49,300 nucleotides of DNA from Gammaproteobacteria bacterium (GTDB taxonomy: Bacteria > Pseudomonadota > Gammaproteobacteria > Granulosicoccales > Granulosicoccaceae), in assembly GCA_019634245.1 (NCBI GenBank), contig JAHQVR010000076.1, positions 1 to 49,300 on the forward strand. Reading direction: 5' to 3'. Position numbers and translations under genes: made by a program. The notes beneath the pieces are model-generated. The model ran no database searches. It had not been told where the DNA came from and saw nothing but the letters and a program-made list of their open reading frames with translations. Below are positions 8,194 to 17,008 of this stretch, in pieces (position 1 is the first letter of the stretch; each line of letters starts with the position of its first letter).

Positions 8194-8523
8194 CTACGGT
8201 TTTTCGAAAAACACATAGGATGTCGAGTAGTCACTGAACTCGAAATACACCTTCTTTTCACCGTCGTCCACCTTGCTGTTCAGGTTTTCATCCAGCACAC
8301 CATAGCCATAGCGGTATGGGCGCGCCTCACCGGAGCTGGTACCTGAAGCGGTCGTAAGTTTGTCGATTTCCATGAACCGTTTCACCAGTTTGTCCCCGGC
8401 ATAGATTTCGATGACCCCATCCGTTCCCGTCCAGTTCTGTATGGAGCGTCCAATTTGGTTTTGCGATTCCTGGGTACAACTCGTCAGCAGTACTAGTCCA
8501 GCAATCAAGAGTAGCGTTTTCAT
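8194..8523 (-). CDS. Small putative lipoprotein, unknown function
   Basis: The 109-residue protein starts MKTLLLIAGLVLLTSC, a compact lipoprotein signal with lipobox LTSC. The mature part includes GDKLVKRFMEIDKLTTASGT, then PYRYGYGVLDENLNSKVDDGEKKVYFE and a C-terminal YSTSYVFFEKP. This is a single beta-rich domain that I do not recognise. AAGGA lies before the start at the expected distance. The gene stands alone between a plus-strand gene and its own terminator. Probably anchored in the outer membrane. Confidence 0.72.
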   Translation of the reverse strand: MKTLLLIAGLVLLTSCTQESQNQIGRSIQNWTGTDGVIEIYAGDKLVKRFMEIDKLTTASGTSSGEARPYRYGYGVLDENLNSKVDDGEKKVYFEFSDYSTSYVFFEKP

Positions 8524-8660
8524 TCAAAATCCTTAGTTCTATGACTTTGTAAGGCATCAGTTTACCGGCTCTGGTGGCCAGCGGATACCCTTTGTACACC
8601 TGACACAAATCCTTGATAAGGTTCTACACTGTCAGTCTGGATGAATCTATCGAGTTGCTA

Positions 8661-8879
8661 ATGAACAAAGCGTCTAAGCCATACGGTATTAGCGTGTCTT
8701 TACCCGAAAACGACCCTATGTCTGCTGCGCATCTACTCGGGGATGAATGGATGGGTATGCGTTGGTTTGAGACTCCTCAACAGCGCGATACCGCGTATGA
8801 GGAAATGCTTGACCACCCACGTTACTACCGCATCGGTGATGCGCCATCTGTTCTACTCAAGAAGATTGATCCTGACTAA
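8661..8879 (+). CDS. Small conserved-looking protein, unknown function
   Basis: I prefer ATG 8661 (MNKASKPYGISVSLPENDPM), giving 72 residues. A TTG at 8613 in the same frame would add 16. The protein is soluble, with an acidic DHPRYYRIGDAPSVLLKKIDPD end and a WMGMRWFETPQQRDTAYEEM segment. It looks like the small hypothetical proteins found beside housekeeping genes in marine gammaproteobacteria, but I cannot name its family. Its TAA (8877-8879) shares bases with the TAG of the convergent sixA gene. Confidence 0.6.
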   Translation: MNKASKPYGISVSLPENDPMSAAHLLGDEWMGMRWFETPQQRDTAYEEMLDHPRYYRIGDAPSVLLKKIDPD

Positions 8880-9382
8880 TTACTGCGGTCGCTCTTCGGC
8901 GTATCGTGAAAATCCAGTCTGAAATCGCTCTGTGACATTTTAGCAAAATCCAACTGCTGTCCGGCTACATCGAAATGACAGACCGCTGCGGTCGGCATCG
9001 GTAGAGGCACTTGCTGGTTCAAAGTCCTCGCCAACACCTCCAATCCCGGATTATGGGCGATCACCATAATGTGCTCGGCCACTGGGGCTTGCAGGGCGAT
9101 CATTTCCAAAAGTTCCGCTGCACTGGCCAGGTAGAGTGATTCATCAATGATTAATTGATCGTCGGTTAGCTTAAACGCCACCGCCATAGCTTGTGCAGTT
9201 TGTTGTGTGCGTAAAGCACTACTGCACAATATCGTATCCGGTATGCAACCACGTTGGACCAGGCGATTCGCCATCTCAGGTGCATCGCGTGTACCGCGAG
9301 CATTCAACGGGCGATCGTGATCGCTAACGTCAGCATCGGACCAGCTCGATTTTGCGTGTCTGAGCAGCGTGAGTTTTCTCAT
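8876..9382 (-). CDS. sixA: Phosphohistidine phosphatase SixA-like (histidine phosphatase superfamily)
   Basis: The 168-residue protein opens with MRKLTLLRHAKSSW, the RHG catalytic motif of the histidine phosphatase superfamily in the form typical of SixA. It continues with DRPLNARGTRDA, a second conserved arginine in CSSALRTQQTAQA, and the late VMVIAHNPGLE motif with the second catalytic histidine. SixA removes phosphate from phosphohistidine, for example in phosphorelay HPt domains or the nitrogen PTS. The gene begins about 25 bases after the LysM gene at 9408, so the two are probably cotranscribed. Its stop overlaps that of the convergent gene by a few bases. Confidence 0.9.
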   Translation of the reverse strand: MRKLTLLRHAKSSWSDADVSDHDRPLNARGTRDAPEMANRLVQRGCIPDTILCSSALRTQQTAQAMAVAFKLTDDQLIIDESLYLASAAELLEMIALQAPVAEHIMVIAHNPGLEVLARTLNQQVPLPMPTAAVCHFDVAGQQLDFAKMSQSDFRLDFHDTPKSDRSN

Positions 9383-9407
9383 GAGAACCGCTGGAGCCTG
9401 CAGAGTG

Positions 9408-10091
9408 TTAGTCGGTCAATAGCACAGCATCTTGGTGACGAATGAAGCCGATACCCTGATCCGTTTGGATCTTAAACCAGCCATCCAGACTCGAGGCCAG
9501 GAAAAATTGTGTACCAGGGGTTACTCGCATTAATAGTCTGGATGAAATTTGTGGTTCTGTATAGATGCCTTTGGGATAGTAGCTTCCCACTACCTTCACG
9601 TGCTGCCCGTACTTAGGCTCGTTGGCAGAACCGTTGGTTCGGTCTTGCGATAACGGTTTGAGTTCGAACTCGGGTTGGGTAGGAACGGGCTTAACTACCA
9701 CCTCCGCATCCGGTGTCATTGGCGCGCGTTTGACAGCCAGCGGTGCGCTCAATTCTGACGTATTGTTTTTTATTGACTCAGTCGCTGCACTGGTGGGAAT
9801 GGCAGAAGACATTAGTGCTGTGGGAATTTGCAAAGTGGCGCCTTCGCGTAATCTGCGTGGGTTATCAATGTTGTTGTATTCCGCTATGGCCTGCCAGGTG
9901 GATTGTTGGCCTGTGAACTTAAGAGCGATTTCACTTAACCGGTCGCCACGTTGCACCACATACTCAACGCTGGTTGGTGCGTCGGGCTCGGGAGGCGCAA
10001 CCGGCGTGTTGTTACTCGTGGCACAGCTGACAAGCCAAAATGACAAAGCCAGAAGTGGCAGCGTAGGACGGTGGGTAGCGTTTTTTATCAT
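9408..10091 (-). CDS. LysM and SH3-like domain lipoprotein (shorter paralogue)
   Basis: The start is taken as ATG 10091, giving a signal ending in lipobox LVSC. The 227-residue protein has one LysM repeat (YVVQRGDRLSEIALKFTGQQ...LQIP), a Pro/Thr-rich linker and a C-terminal SH3-like domain starting at YYPKGIYTEPQISSRLLMRVTPGTQF and ending GFIRHQDAVLL. LysM binds peptidoglycan; bacterial SH3-like domains often bind peptide stems. A structural or enzyme-recruiting role at the cell wall is likely. The C-terminal domain closely matches that of the larger gene at 10316-11728, so the two are tandem paralogues. sixA follows closely. Confidence 0.82.
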   Translation of the reverse strand: MIKNATHRPTLPLLALSFWLVSCATSNNTPVAPPEPDAPTSVEYVVQRGDRLSEIALKFTGQQSTWQAIAEYNNIDNPRRLREGATLQIPTALMSSAIPTSAATESIKNNTSELSAPLAVKRAPMTPDAEVVVKPVPTQPEFELKPLSQDRTNGSANEPKYGQHVKVVGSYYPKGIYTEPQISSRLLMRVTPGTQFFLASSLDGWFKIQTDQGIGFIRHQDAVLLTD

Positions 10092-10249
10092 TATCTTTTT
10101 CCCGTCGTGTGGGCGGCACATGCAGTGCTAGCGGACAAATCCCATGGATAATTGAAAGCTTAAAAGGCTGTGCATTTTCTTACCGCGATATTGGCGGCAA
10201 ATTTTGTGTGATATCGCTCTCAAAAACAGGAGTACGCTTAGCTTAACCC

Positions 10250-10288
10250 AAAAAAAAACCGCCTGACATCAAAGATGCCAAGCGGCGG
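10250..10288 (-). terminator. Rho-independent terminator of the long LysM gene
   Basis: On the minus strand CCGCC (10288-10284) and GGCGG (10263-10259) bracket an inner partial stem (GGCATC...GATGTC) and are followed by a run of nine T residues (10258-10250). It lies about 28 bases after the stop of the 10316-11728 gene. It separates that gene from its shorter paralogue. Confidence 0.85.
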
Positions 10289-10315
10289 GTTGTGCCTTCG
10301 TGTTTTGTGGGCTAA

Positions 10316-11728
10316 CTATTTGATATCACGAGCATGCATGTATCCAATGCCTTGATCGGTTTTTACTTCATACCAAGAACCCATGGCGCGCGACACGACG
10401 AGTTTGGTGCCAGGCGATACTCGCTGCAGCAAACTTGAAGAGAAATCTGCCTCGTGGTAAATCGCCTTTGGATAGTAAGTGCCGCTGACCATAACCATTT
10501 GCACGCCCGTGGAATCGGCGGGTGTCTCTTCAGTGGGGAGCGGTAGTGTTTCGTCGCTCTGGTAGGTTGCTTCCACAATTTTGATAGGCTTTGTTTCGTC
10601 GAACAAGCTCGAATCGGTTATGGCATTCGCCGATACAGCAACGGCTTCCGTTTTTTCCAGTACAGGTGTGGCATCTGCAACTTCGGTAGTTTCAACGCCG
10701 TTGGCCTTTGGAAGGTCAGGTTGGGTTGCTGCAACGGCTACCACTTCCTCTTCTTCGGCGGCGATGCTCTTTGGTTCAGGGGCAGCCTGCGCCAGAACTT
10801 CATCCTTTGCCAGTGCTTCTGGAATATAAATGGTTTGTCCATAGCGAACAAACACAGCTTCTTCTTCAGTAAAGTTGTTGTGTGTCGCGATGCTTTTCCA
10901 GTTAGTAGCGTCACCGGTCGTACGCTTGGCCAAATCCCATAAGGTTTCACCGGCTTCAACAGTGACTGCAATGGCATCAGCGCTGCTGTCGATTTTCTCA
11001 ATCGATTCTGCCGGAATAGGATCTGACGTTGGTGCTGCCGCCACAATGTCTGTATCAGGTATTTGCAATCGGCCGCTGTCAGCGTTGTCTGTTGCCAATC
11101 CGGACTCAGGGGCTTTCTCGATAAAGTTCAGGCTGGCGAGTTCTGGTTTCACCATATCGGCCGGAACCACCAATTGCTGCGTGGGATACACCGATTTACC
11201 GTCGGGCATATCGTTGTACTCAGCCAATATTTGCCAGTTGGTGGCATCACCTGTGGTCAGTTTGGCAATTGTCCAGAGACTCTCGCCAGGCTGAACCTCG
11301 TGTACATACTCTGCAATGGCCACTTGCTCAGCCGCAGGTTCGATGGGTTGCTCCGGAATCAAGGGCTCCGTAGCCAGCGGTTCAAGTTCATTGGCCTCGG
11401 CAACAGCAACCGGCTGGATAATGACGTTTACACCACTGTCATCGGTGGCTGGAGCAGCATCCTCCTCCATCAACGCAAGATCGACCTCGTCCAGTAAGTC
11501 TCCATCGCGAGGTGCCACTTCTCGGTCGTAGCCGAGAAATCGACGAGTCGACTGATACGCCTTCGAACCAAATTCGCGAGATTTTTGGGAAACGGTCGCG
11601 ACCGTATCTCCGACGGTGTTCGTAATGCCATTCATGTCGACCTGCGGCAAATTGGCGCAAGCGGATAGGCCTGAAACAGTAACCACAATGGCAACGGTTT
11701 TAACGGTTTTTTTAACGCTAGTGAGCAT
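10316..11728 (-). CDS. Long lipoprotein with two LysM repeats and a C-terminal SH3-like domain
   Basis: The 470-residue protein begins with a lipoprotein signal ending LSAC (Cys at residue 24). LysM repeats lie at about residues 141-191 (HEVQPGESLWTIAKLTTGDATNW) and about 255-305 (VEAGETLWDLAKRTTGDATNW). They share the segment GDATNW and are separated by acidic, Ala/Glu/Pro-rich linkers. The last 60 residues (YYPKAIYHEADFSSSLLQRV...GIGYMHARDIK) form an SH3-like domain almost the same as that in the downstream gene. The layout suggests outer-membrane anchoring and peptidoglycan contact. A sigma70-like promoter and a structured leader precede it. Confidence 0.85.
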   Translation of the reverse strand: MLTSVKKTVKTVAIVVTVSGLSACANLPQVDMNGITNTVGDTVATVSQKSREFGSKAYQSTRRFLGYDREVAPRDGDLLDEVDLALMEEDAAPATDDSGVNVIIQPVAVAEANELEPLATEPLIPEQPIEPAAEQVAIAEYVHEVQPGESLWTIAKLTTGDATNWQILAEYNDMPDGKSVYPTQQLVVPADMVKPELASLNFIEKAPESGLATDNADSGRLQIPDTDIVAAAPTSDPIPAESIEKIDSSADAIAVTVEAGETLWDLAKRTTGDATNWKSIATHNNFTEEEAVFVRYGQTIYIPEALAKDEVLAQAAPEPKSIAAEEEEVVAVAATQPDLPKANGVETTEVADATPVLEKTEAVAVSANAITDSSLFDETKPIKIVEATYQSDETLPLPTEETPADSTGVQMVMVSGTYYPKAIYHEADFSSSLLQRVSPGTKLVVSRAMGSWYEVKTDQGIGYMHARDIK

Positions 11729-11770
11729 CGATGGACGTCCTCGAGCAATTGCAATCTGATTTCGGGGGAT

Positions 11771-11824
11771 CGACGCTGTCTTTTTCCAAGGGCCTACTGG
11801 CGGGCTGGTGTCAAAGACAGGTCG
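11771..11824 (-). promoter_or_regulatory. Structured 5' leader hairpin of the LysM-gene mRNA
   Basis: CTGTCTTT at 11776-11783 pairs perfectly with AAAGACAG at 11813-11820. The stem extends outward through CGAC (11771-11774) and GTCG (11821-11824) with one bulged base. That is about 12 base pairs enclosing some 29 bases. It lies between the predicted transcription start and the LysM start codon. Function unknown. Confidence 0.55.
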
Positions 11825-11840
11825 ATACTGATTAACAGTT

Positions 11841-11869
11841 TAAATAGTAGTCAGCTGCGAGGCCGTCAA
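11841..11869 (-). promoter_or_regulatory. Sigma70-type promoter for the LysM gene
   Basis: On the minus strand TTGACG (11869-11864) and TATTTA (11846-11841) are separated by exactly 17 bases. Predicted transcription start is near 11834, giving a leader of about 105 bases that contains the hairpin at 11771-11824. Confidence 0.55.
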
Positions 11870-12057
11870 TGCGAATTCGAAGTAATCATTAAAAGAATCG
11901 AGCAGTTGATTCGTTGTTGACCAACCGCGATATGAATCTGTCTGACTTGTTGTAAAAAAACATCAAAAACACCTAAAAACTCAGGTCAAACGCCAATGAA
12001 TTGTCAAGCGATCGATAGGATTATTGGGCCGGTAAAACAGATGAATTGAATATGAAT

Positions 12058-13725
12058 TTATTTTTTAGTGGCCCATACATCGCGCAGCGTCACGGTGCGA
12101 TTAAAAACTGGATGAGTTTCACTGTGATCGCGTCTGTCTGCGACGAAGTAACCGACGCGCTCAAATTGAAAGCGACTCTCCGGTGACGCTTCTGCTAAAG
12201 CCGGTTCGACATAAGCGTTGGTGTATTCAACAATTGACTTCGGATTCAGAATGGACTCTAGCGAGTCTGCGGCAGCTGGGTTAGGTTCAGTGAACAGATG
12301 GTCATAGACCCTTACGGTAGCTACCTGACCCAATGTCGCTGATACCCAATGGACGACCCCTTTTACCTTGCGTCCTTCGGGCTTCTTTCCCAATGTGGCT
12401 GGGTCGTGTGTGCAGCGGAGTTCGAGGATCTCGCCGGCTTCGTCTCGTACAACTTCATGGCACTTGATGACATAGCTACCCCGCAGCCTGACTTCTCCGC
12501 CTTCGATCAATCGTTGGTATTTTGGTGGCGGGTCATCGGAAAAATCGTCCGCGTCGATATATATCACTTGAGTGAATGGTACGGTACGAGATCCTTCGTC
12601 GTCTTTTTGCGGATGATTCTTAAAGCTGAAATCTTCTCGGTGATCTTCATCCAAACTGGTGATCACTAGTTTGATCGGGTTGAGCACGGCCATCCGGCGC
12701 CAGGCATGTTCGTTCAAGTCCTCTCGGATACAATTTTCTAAGACGCTGTATTCGATCAGTGCGTCGTTCTTAGTGATGCCAATTCGTTCGCAGAATTCTC
12801 GAAGGGCTTCCTTAGTGTAACCCCTGCGCCGAAAGCCAGAGATGGTTGGCATTCTTGGATCGTCCCAGCCCGCCACGTGTTCGTCTTCTACCAACTGAAT
12901 CAAGCGGCGCTTACTCAGCATTGTGTATTCAAGTGATAGCCTGGCGAATTCGATTTGTTGTGGATGGCAAGGGGTTTCGAGTTCATCAAGCACCCAATCG
13001 TAGAGTGGGCGATGATCTTCGAATTCCAGGGTACACAAAGAGTGTGTGATGCCTTCGATGGAGTCTGATAGGCAGTGCGTGTAGTCATACATGGGATAGA
13101 TGTACCAATCATCCCCAGTGCGTACGTGAGAAACTTTGCGAATGCGATATAGCGTTGGGTCCCGCATGTTCATATTGCCAGATGCCATATCGATCCGCGC
13201 TCGAAGTACATGCTCACCATCATCAAATTCACCGGCCTTCATTCGAGCAAAGAGATCGAGATTTTCGTCAACACTGCGATTTTGATAGGGGCTAATCTCG
13301 CCGGGCTCTGTTAGCGTGCCCCGCATTCTGCGCACTTCTTCGGCGCTACTGCTGTCGACATAGGCCTTGCCCTTTTTAATCAACTCAACCGCGTATTCGT
13401 ACAACGTCTCGAAGTAGTCGGAAGCATGGTGGAGGCCATCCCATTCAAATCCGAGCCAGGTGACATCCTCCTTAATCGCGTTGACGTACTCCTCACTCTC
13501 TTTGACCGGGTTCGTGTCGTCGAAGCGCAAGTGACATCGGCCCTGATATTGACTCGCAATACCAAAGTTCAGACAAATCGACTTGGCATGACCGATGTGC
13601 AAATAGCCATTGGGCTCGGGGGGAAATCGAGTGACGACCGATGAGTTATTTTTGCCCTGGGCAAGGTCTTCATCGATGATCGTTTTGATGAAGTTGCCGC
13701 CAGTAGGGTGTTCAGGAGTGCTCAT
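12058..13725 (-). CDS. glnS: Glutaminyl-tRNA synthetase
   Basis: The 555-residue length equals that of bacterial GlnRS. The class I signatures are present: [15 protein letters not shown] with HIGH at 43-46, and the KMSKS-equivalent MLSKR at 269-273. The catalytic domain is followed by the anticodon-binding beta-barrels ([20 protein letters not shown]). It charges tRNA-Gln with glutamine directly, which fits a gammaproteobacterium. A TATAAT sequence on the minus strand (13762-13757) lies at the end of the upstream transglycosylase gene and may serve as its own -10 box; no good -35 is visible. The 32-base gap also allows readthrough. Confidence 0.98.
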   Translation of the reverse strand: MSTPEHPTGGNFIKTIIDEDLAQGKNNSSVVTRFPPEPNGYLHIGHAKSICLNFGIASQYQGRCHLRFDDTNPVKESEEYVNAIKEDVTWLGFEWDGLHHASDYFETLYEYAVELIKKGKAYVDSSSAEEVRRMRGTLTEPGEISPYQNRSVDENLDLFARMKAGEFDDGEHVLRARIDMASGNMNMRDPTLYRIRKVSHVRTGDDWYIYPMYDYTHCLSDSIEGITHSLCTLEFEDHRPLYDWVLDELETPCHPQQIEFARLSLEYTMLSKRRLIQLVEDEHVAGWDDPRMPTISGFRRRGYTKEALREFCERIGITKNDALIEYSVLENCIREDLNEHAWRRMAVLNPIKLVITSLDEDHREDFSFKNHPQKDDEGSRTVPFTQVIYIDADDFSDDPPPKYQRLIEGGEVRLRGSYVIKCHEVVRDEAGEILELRCTHDPATLGKKPEGRKVKGVVHWVSATLGQVATVRVYDHLFTEPNPAAADSLESILNPKSIVEYTNAYVEPALAEASPESRFQFERVGYFVADRRDHSETHPVFNRTVTLRDVWATKK

Positions 13726-13757
13726 GCAAAAGCCGTGGCCAGAGTTTGGAGAAAGAA

Positions 13758-14402
13758 TTATAGCGCTCGGGACGACGTTCTGTTTGATGCTTGATACTTT
13801 TGGTATTGGTCCAGTACACGCTTGATGTAGAGCTTGGTTTCTGGAAAGGGCGGTATGCCATCGTAGCGATCGACTGCGCCGGGTCCAGCATTGTAGGCTG
13901 CCAGCGCCAAAGGCAACTCTCCATTGAACTTTTTGAGCATTTTCGAAAAATACAAAGCACCAGCGCGGATATTCTGATCAGAATGAAAGGCATTGGTCAC
14001 GCCAAGCGATGCGGCAGTGGTGGGCATCAGTTGCATAACACCTTCGGCACCAGCCCTGGATATTGCTTGTGAATCAAAGCAGGACTCTGTGCGGGCGATG
14101 GCCCTGAGCAGTGCTAAATCCAATCGGTGTTCAGTAGCAGCGCTGAGAAAACTGGATTCCAAGTCCTGGTAGCGAGCCGCTAGTACGGCCTCAGTGGCAC
14201 CCAGACAAGATTGAGTGGCGGTTTCTCTGCCTTTGAAATCTTTGTAGGCTAATCGTTGCAATTCGCCATCTCTGGCGACGGGAGCATCAGAGAAAATAAC
14301 GGTACCATCAGCCGTCTTGCTTTTGAACACCGCGTCGTTGCCAAGTGATGACATGGCCATCATCAGCAGCATCAGTCCAACGGTTGAGTGTTTTCCCATC
14401 AC
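13758..14402 (-). CDS. Lytic transglycosylase, SLT domain with DUF4124-like N-terminus
   Basis: The 214-residue exported protein has a signal sequence, then a short segment of DUF4124 type ([19 protein letters not shown]). The SLT (lysozyme-like) domain follows from about residue 85. The catalytic glutamate is E106 in ARTESCFD, followed by [18 protein letters not shown] and the [15 protein letters not shown] motif, all typical of Slt/MltC/EmtA-type enzymes. It cleaves peptidoglycan glycan strands to 1,6-anhydroMurNAc ends in the periplasm. ATG 14402 and ATG 14399 are adjacent alternatives. It lies upstream of glnS on the same strand. Confidence 0.93.
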   Translation of the reverse strand: MMGKHSTVGLMLLMMAMSSLGNDAVFKSKTADGTVIFSDAPVARDGELQRLAYKDFKGRETATQSCLGATEAVLAARYQDLESSFLSAATEHRLDLALLRAIARTESCFDSQAISRAGAEGVMQLMPTTAASLGVTNAFHSDQNIRAGALYFSKMLKKFNGELPLALAAYNAGPGAVDRYDGIPPFPETKLYIKRVLDQYQKYQASNRTSSRAL

Positions 14403-14515
14403 CTGTATTGATATGCATGATCAACGCAAAATCGAACACATTAGTGGCGCTATGGCTGGATTTAATGGCGTGTTTTTACGCTCGCGTGATACAGATCACA
14501 AAATTGTTACCGGGG

Positions 14516-15094
14516 TTAATCACCGTGCCATTCGCTAACATGATCGCTCAGCACAGGCTGCTTTTTCTTAGCTGGCGGGATAACCGTGGCAGTACCGATA
14601 TAAATAAAACCCACAATTTCATCGTCTGGTGAGACTCCCAGTTGCTGTTTTACGGTTGGGTGATAGGCATTCGGGCCAGTGAGCCAGATCGATCCGAACC
14701 CCATGGCGGTGGCAGCGAGTTGCAGTTGAGAGGCAGCTACACCAGCAGATAAGAGTTGTTCCACCGGTGGGGTTTTGGGGTGATGCTGGTCAATGCTCGC
14801 GATTACCGCAATGATCAAGGGTGAGCGCAGGGGCTTGTCACGAACGCTTCGAATTTTTTCCTCCGATGCGTTCGGTTGATCTTGTGTCAGTACTTCAGCA
14901 AATACCTCACCGAGCTTGCTGCGAGCATTGCCTCGGATAATCACAAAGCGCCATGGATGTAATGCACCATGATCTGGTGCGGTTATGGCGCACTGAAGCA
15001 ATTCATTAATTTGATCATCCGTGGGTGCTGGTTCTTCAAGAAGCCGAGCCGGAAAGGATCTTCTTTGTTGCAATGCCTCTAACAGATTACTCAT
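14516..15094 (-). CDS. ydjA: Nitroreductase-family FMN protein, YdjA-like
   Basis: The start ATG 15094 is preceded by GGAGG at a good distance; a longer reading would add 14 unlikely residues. The 192-residue protein matches the short YdjA branch: LEALQQRRSFPARL (FMN phosphate-binding arginines), ITAPDHGALHPWRFVII, and GSIWLTGPNAYHP. The family forms FMN homodimers that reduce nitro or quinone compounds with NAD(P)H; physiological substrates are mostly unknown. It is divergent from the M61 peptidase gene, with a 96-base gap between starts. Confidence 0.9.
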   Translation of the reverse strand: MSNLLEALQQRRSFPARLLEEPAPTDDQINELLQCAITAPDHGALHPWRFVIIRGNARSKLGEVFAEVLTQDQPNASEEKIRSVRDKPLRSPLIIAVIASIDQHHPKTPPVEQLLSAGVAASQLQLAATAMGFGSIWLTGPNAYHPTVKQQLGVSPDDEIVGFIYIGTATVIPPAKKKQPVLSDHVSEWHGD

Positions 15095-15190
15095 TGTGCT
15101 GATCCCTCCAGGGACTCTTCGTCTTTCAGGCAACATTGCCCAGGTGTGCTCAAGTACACTAAGTTTTTAGGCCCAAGTCTCTCAACGTTA

Positions 15191-16978
15191 ATGATTCACT
15201 ACAAAATACAACCTTCCAATCCAGCGGCTCACGTGTATTCCGTTACCGTGTCTATCCCGGACCCAGCTGCGCAAGGGCAACGGGTATATTTACCAAGCTG
15301 GATACCCGGTAGCTATATGATTCGAGATTTTTCTCGGAACATTGTATCTATATCTGCGTTCGGTGATGGGCAGCCGGTGGAGTTACACAAGCTAGACAAG
15401 GCCAGTTGGCAGGCACCGGCTGGTTTAAACAGCTTAACGATCCAGTGTGAAGTTTATGCTTGGGACTTATCCGTCAGGGCCGCCCATCTGGATTGCACGC
15501 ATGCGTTTTTCAATGGAACCAGTGTCTTTCTGGGAGTGGAAGGACAAGAAGATCAATTCATCGAACTCACTATTGAAGCACCCAGTGGTGAGGCCTACAC
15601 ACGCTGGGAGCTGGCTACAGGATTAACACCATTGGATGTTGATGAGCGTCGATTCGGGGTTTACCAAGCGGCTGATTACGATGAGTTGATTGACCACCCC
15701 GTGGAGATGGGGACGTTCGAGCGGGTGGAATTCGTTGCTTGCGGAGTCAAACACGAATTGGTACTGACCGGTCGCTACCATACCGACACAGCCAGAATTG
15801 CGTCTGATTTAGCCCGTATTTGCGAGACTCAGATTCGCTTTTTTGGTGAGCCCGCCCCGGTTGAACAGTACCTGTTTTTGGTCATGGTAGTGGGAGATGG
15901 CTATGGGGGTTTGGAGCATCGCAACTCCACGGCATTACTGGTATCCAGAAGTACTCTGCCAGTACCAGGAGATTCTTCTATCTCTGATGGCTATTTGCAG
16001 TTTCTCGGTTTATGTAGTCATGAGTATTTCCATACCTGGAATGTCAAACGAATAAAGCCGGCTCAATTTATTCCATACCAACTAAAACAGGAGTCCTATA
16101 CCCGGTTGCTGTGGTTCTTCGAAGGCATGACGTCTTACTACGACGATTTGATGCTATTGCGATGCGGCTTAATCGATCAATCTCGATATCTTAGCCTTTT
16201 GTCTAAAACTATCACACGGGTTCAGCGTGGCGCCGGGCGATTGCGGCAGAGTGTTGCCGAATCCAGCTTTGATGCCTGGCATAAATTTTATAAACAAGAT
16301 GAGAATGCTCCCAATGCCATAGTGAGTTACTACGCCAAAGGTGCCCTTGTTGCGATGTGCCTGGATGCGAAGATGCGTGATGTCAGTAACCACACACGGT
16401 CTTTGGATACGTTGATGCATACGCTATGGTCTCGCTGGCTAAAGGACCGCGCAGGTATCGATGAACATGAGCCCGAACGTGTAGCGAGTGAGTTGTGCAA
16501 TAAGAACTTAACTGACTTCCTTGAGCCGCTAATTTACGGTTGCAGTGAACTTCCTCTGACTTGGGCTGTCACAGTACTTGGACTTGAATGTGAATGGCGT
16601 CAGCGAACGTCAATGTCTGACACTGGTGGTGAGTCAGCAACATCAAAAGACACTTACTGTTGGTTCGGTGCCAATGTTGTAAGCGCTCCAGGAGGAGTCA
16701 AAATAACGCATGTGTTTAATGATTATTGTGCAGAGTCTGCTGGATTAGCTGCTGGCGATGTTATAGTCGCAATAGATCATTGTGCGATTAACTTGAGTGA
16801 TCTGGATAGTGTGCTACAACGGTACAGTACGGTAGGAAAAGTCGTCATTCATTATTTTCGACATCAGGAGCTTTGCCAAACGGAGTTACGTGTTGTTACT
16901 GGGCCTCGGGACACTTGCTCGTTGAAAGTAGCAGTGCCTGATACCACCAACCAGTGGTTGTATTCAGTAACCGTTTAA
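15191..16978 (+). CDS. M61 family glycyl aminopeptidase with C-terminal PDZ domain
   Basis: I use ATG 15191 (MIHYKIQPSNP), which matches the usual family start. A further ATG 45 bases upstream is less likely. The 595-residue protein has an N-terminal beta-sandwich (VYLPSWIPGSYMIRDFSRNI). The zinc site is HEYFH at 277-281 within the motif HEYFHTWNVKRIKP, with the third ligand or nearby glutamate E311 in FFEGMTSYYDD. A PDZ domain lies near the C-terminus (AGLAAGDVIVAIDHCAIN). No signal peptide is seen, so it is probably cytoplasmic. The family releases N-terminal Gly or Ala residues. Confidence 0.92.
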   Translation: MIHYKIQPSNPAAHVYSVTVSIPDPAAQGQRVYLPSWIPGSYMIRDFSRNIVSISAFGDGQPVELHKLDKASWQAPAGLNSLTIQCEVYAWDLSVRAAHLDCTHAFFNGTSVFLGVEGQEDQFIELTIEAPSGEAYTRWELATGLTPLDVDERRFGVYQAADYDELIDHPVEMGTFERVEFVACGVKHELVLTGRYHTDTARIASDLARICETQIRFFGEPAPVEQYLFLVMVVGDGYGGLEHRNSTALLVSRSTLPVPGDSSISDGYLQFLGLCSHEYFHTWNVKRIKPAQFIPYQLKQESYTRLLWFFEGMTSYYDDLMLLRCGLIDQSRYLSLLSKTITRVQRGAGRLRQSVAESSFDAWHKFYKQDENAPNAIVSYYAKGALVAMCLDAKMRDVSNHTRSLDTLMHTLWSRWLKDRAGIDEHEPERVASELCNKNLTDFLEPLIYGCSELPLTWAVTVLGLECEWRQRTSMSDTGGESATSKDTYCWFGANVVSAPGGVKITHVFNDYCAESAGLAAGDVIVAIDHCAINLSDLDSVLQRYSTVGKVVIHYFRHQELCQTELRVVTGPRDTCSLKVAVPDTTNQWLYSVTV

Positions 16979-17008
16979 ACTTGTAAAACGTTTGGCTGAG
17001 GAACTGAT

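Larger units (their letters stand above)
11729..12057. other. 329-base intergenic region: LysM-gene leader and glnS 3' flank
   Basis: The left part holds the promoter and long 5' leader of the minus-strand LysM gene. The right part (about 11870-12057) is AT-rich, with short A runs. It contains no credible ORF, no tRNA and no clear terminator for glnS, whose stop is at its right edge. Confidence 0.6.

Noticed and set aside
9622..10131. 169-residue plus-strand ORF opposite the short LysM gene
   Set aside because: It is antisense to a gene with signal peptide, LysM and SH3-like domains. Its composition (low-complexity Ser/Gly/Val) and lack of a ribosome site mark it as a shadow.
10875..11497. 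Two overlapping plus-strand ORFs opposite the long LysM gene
   Set aside because: They are shadows of a repeat-containing gene with strong domain evidence; no recognisable protein features.
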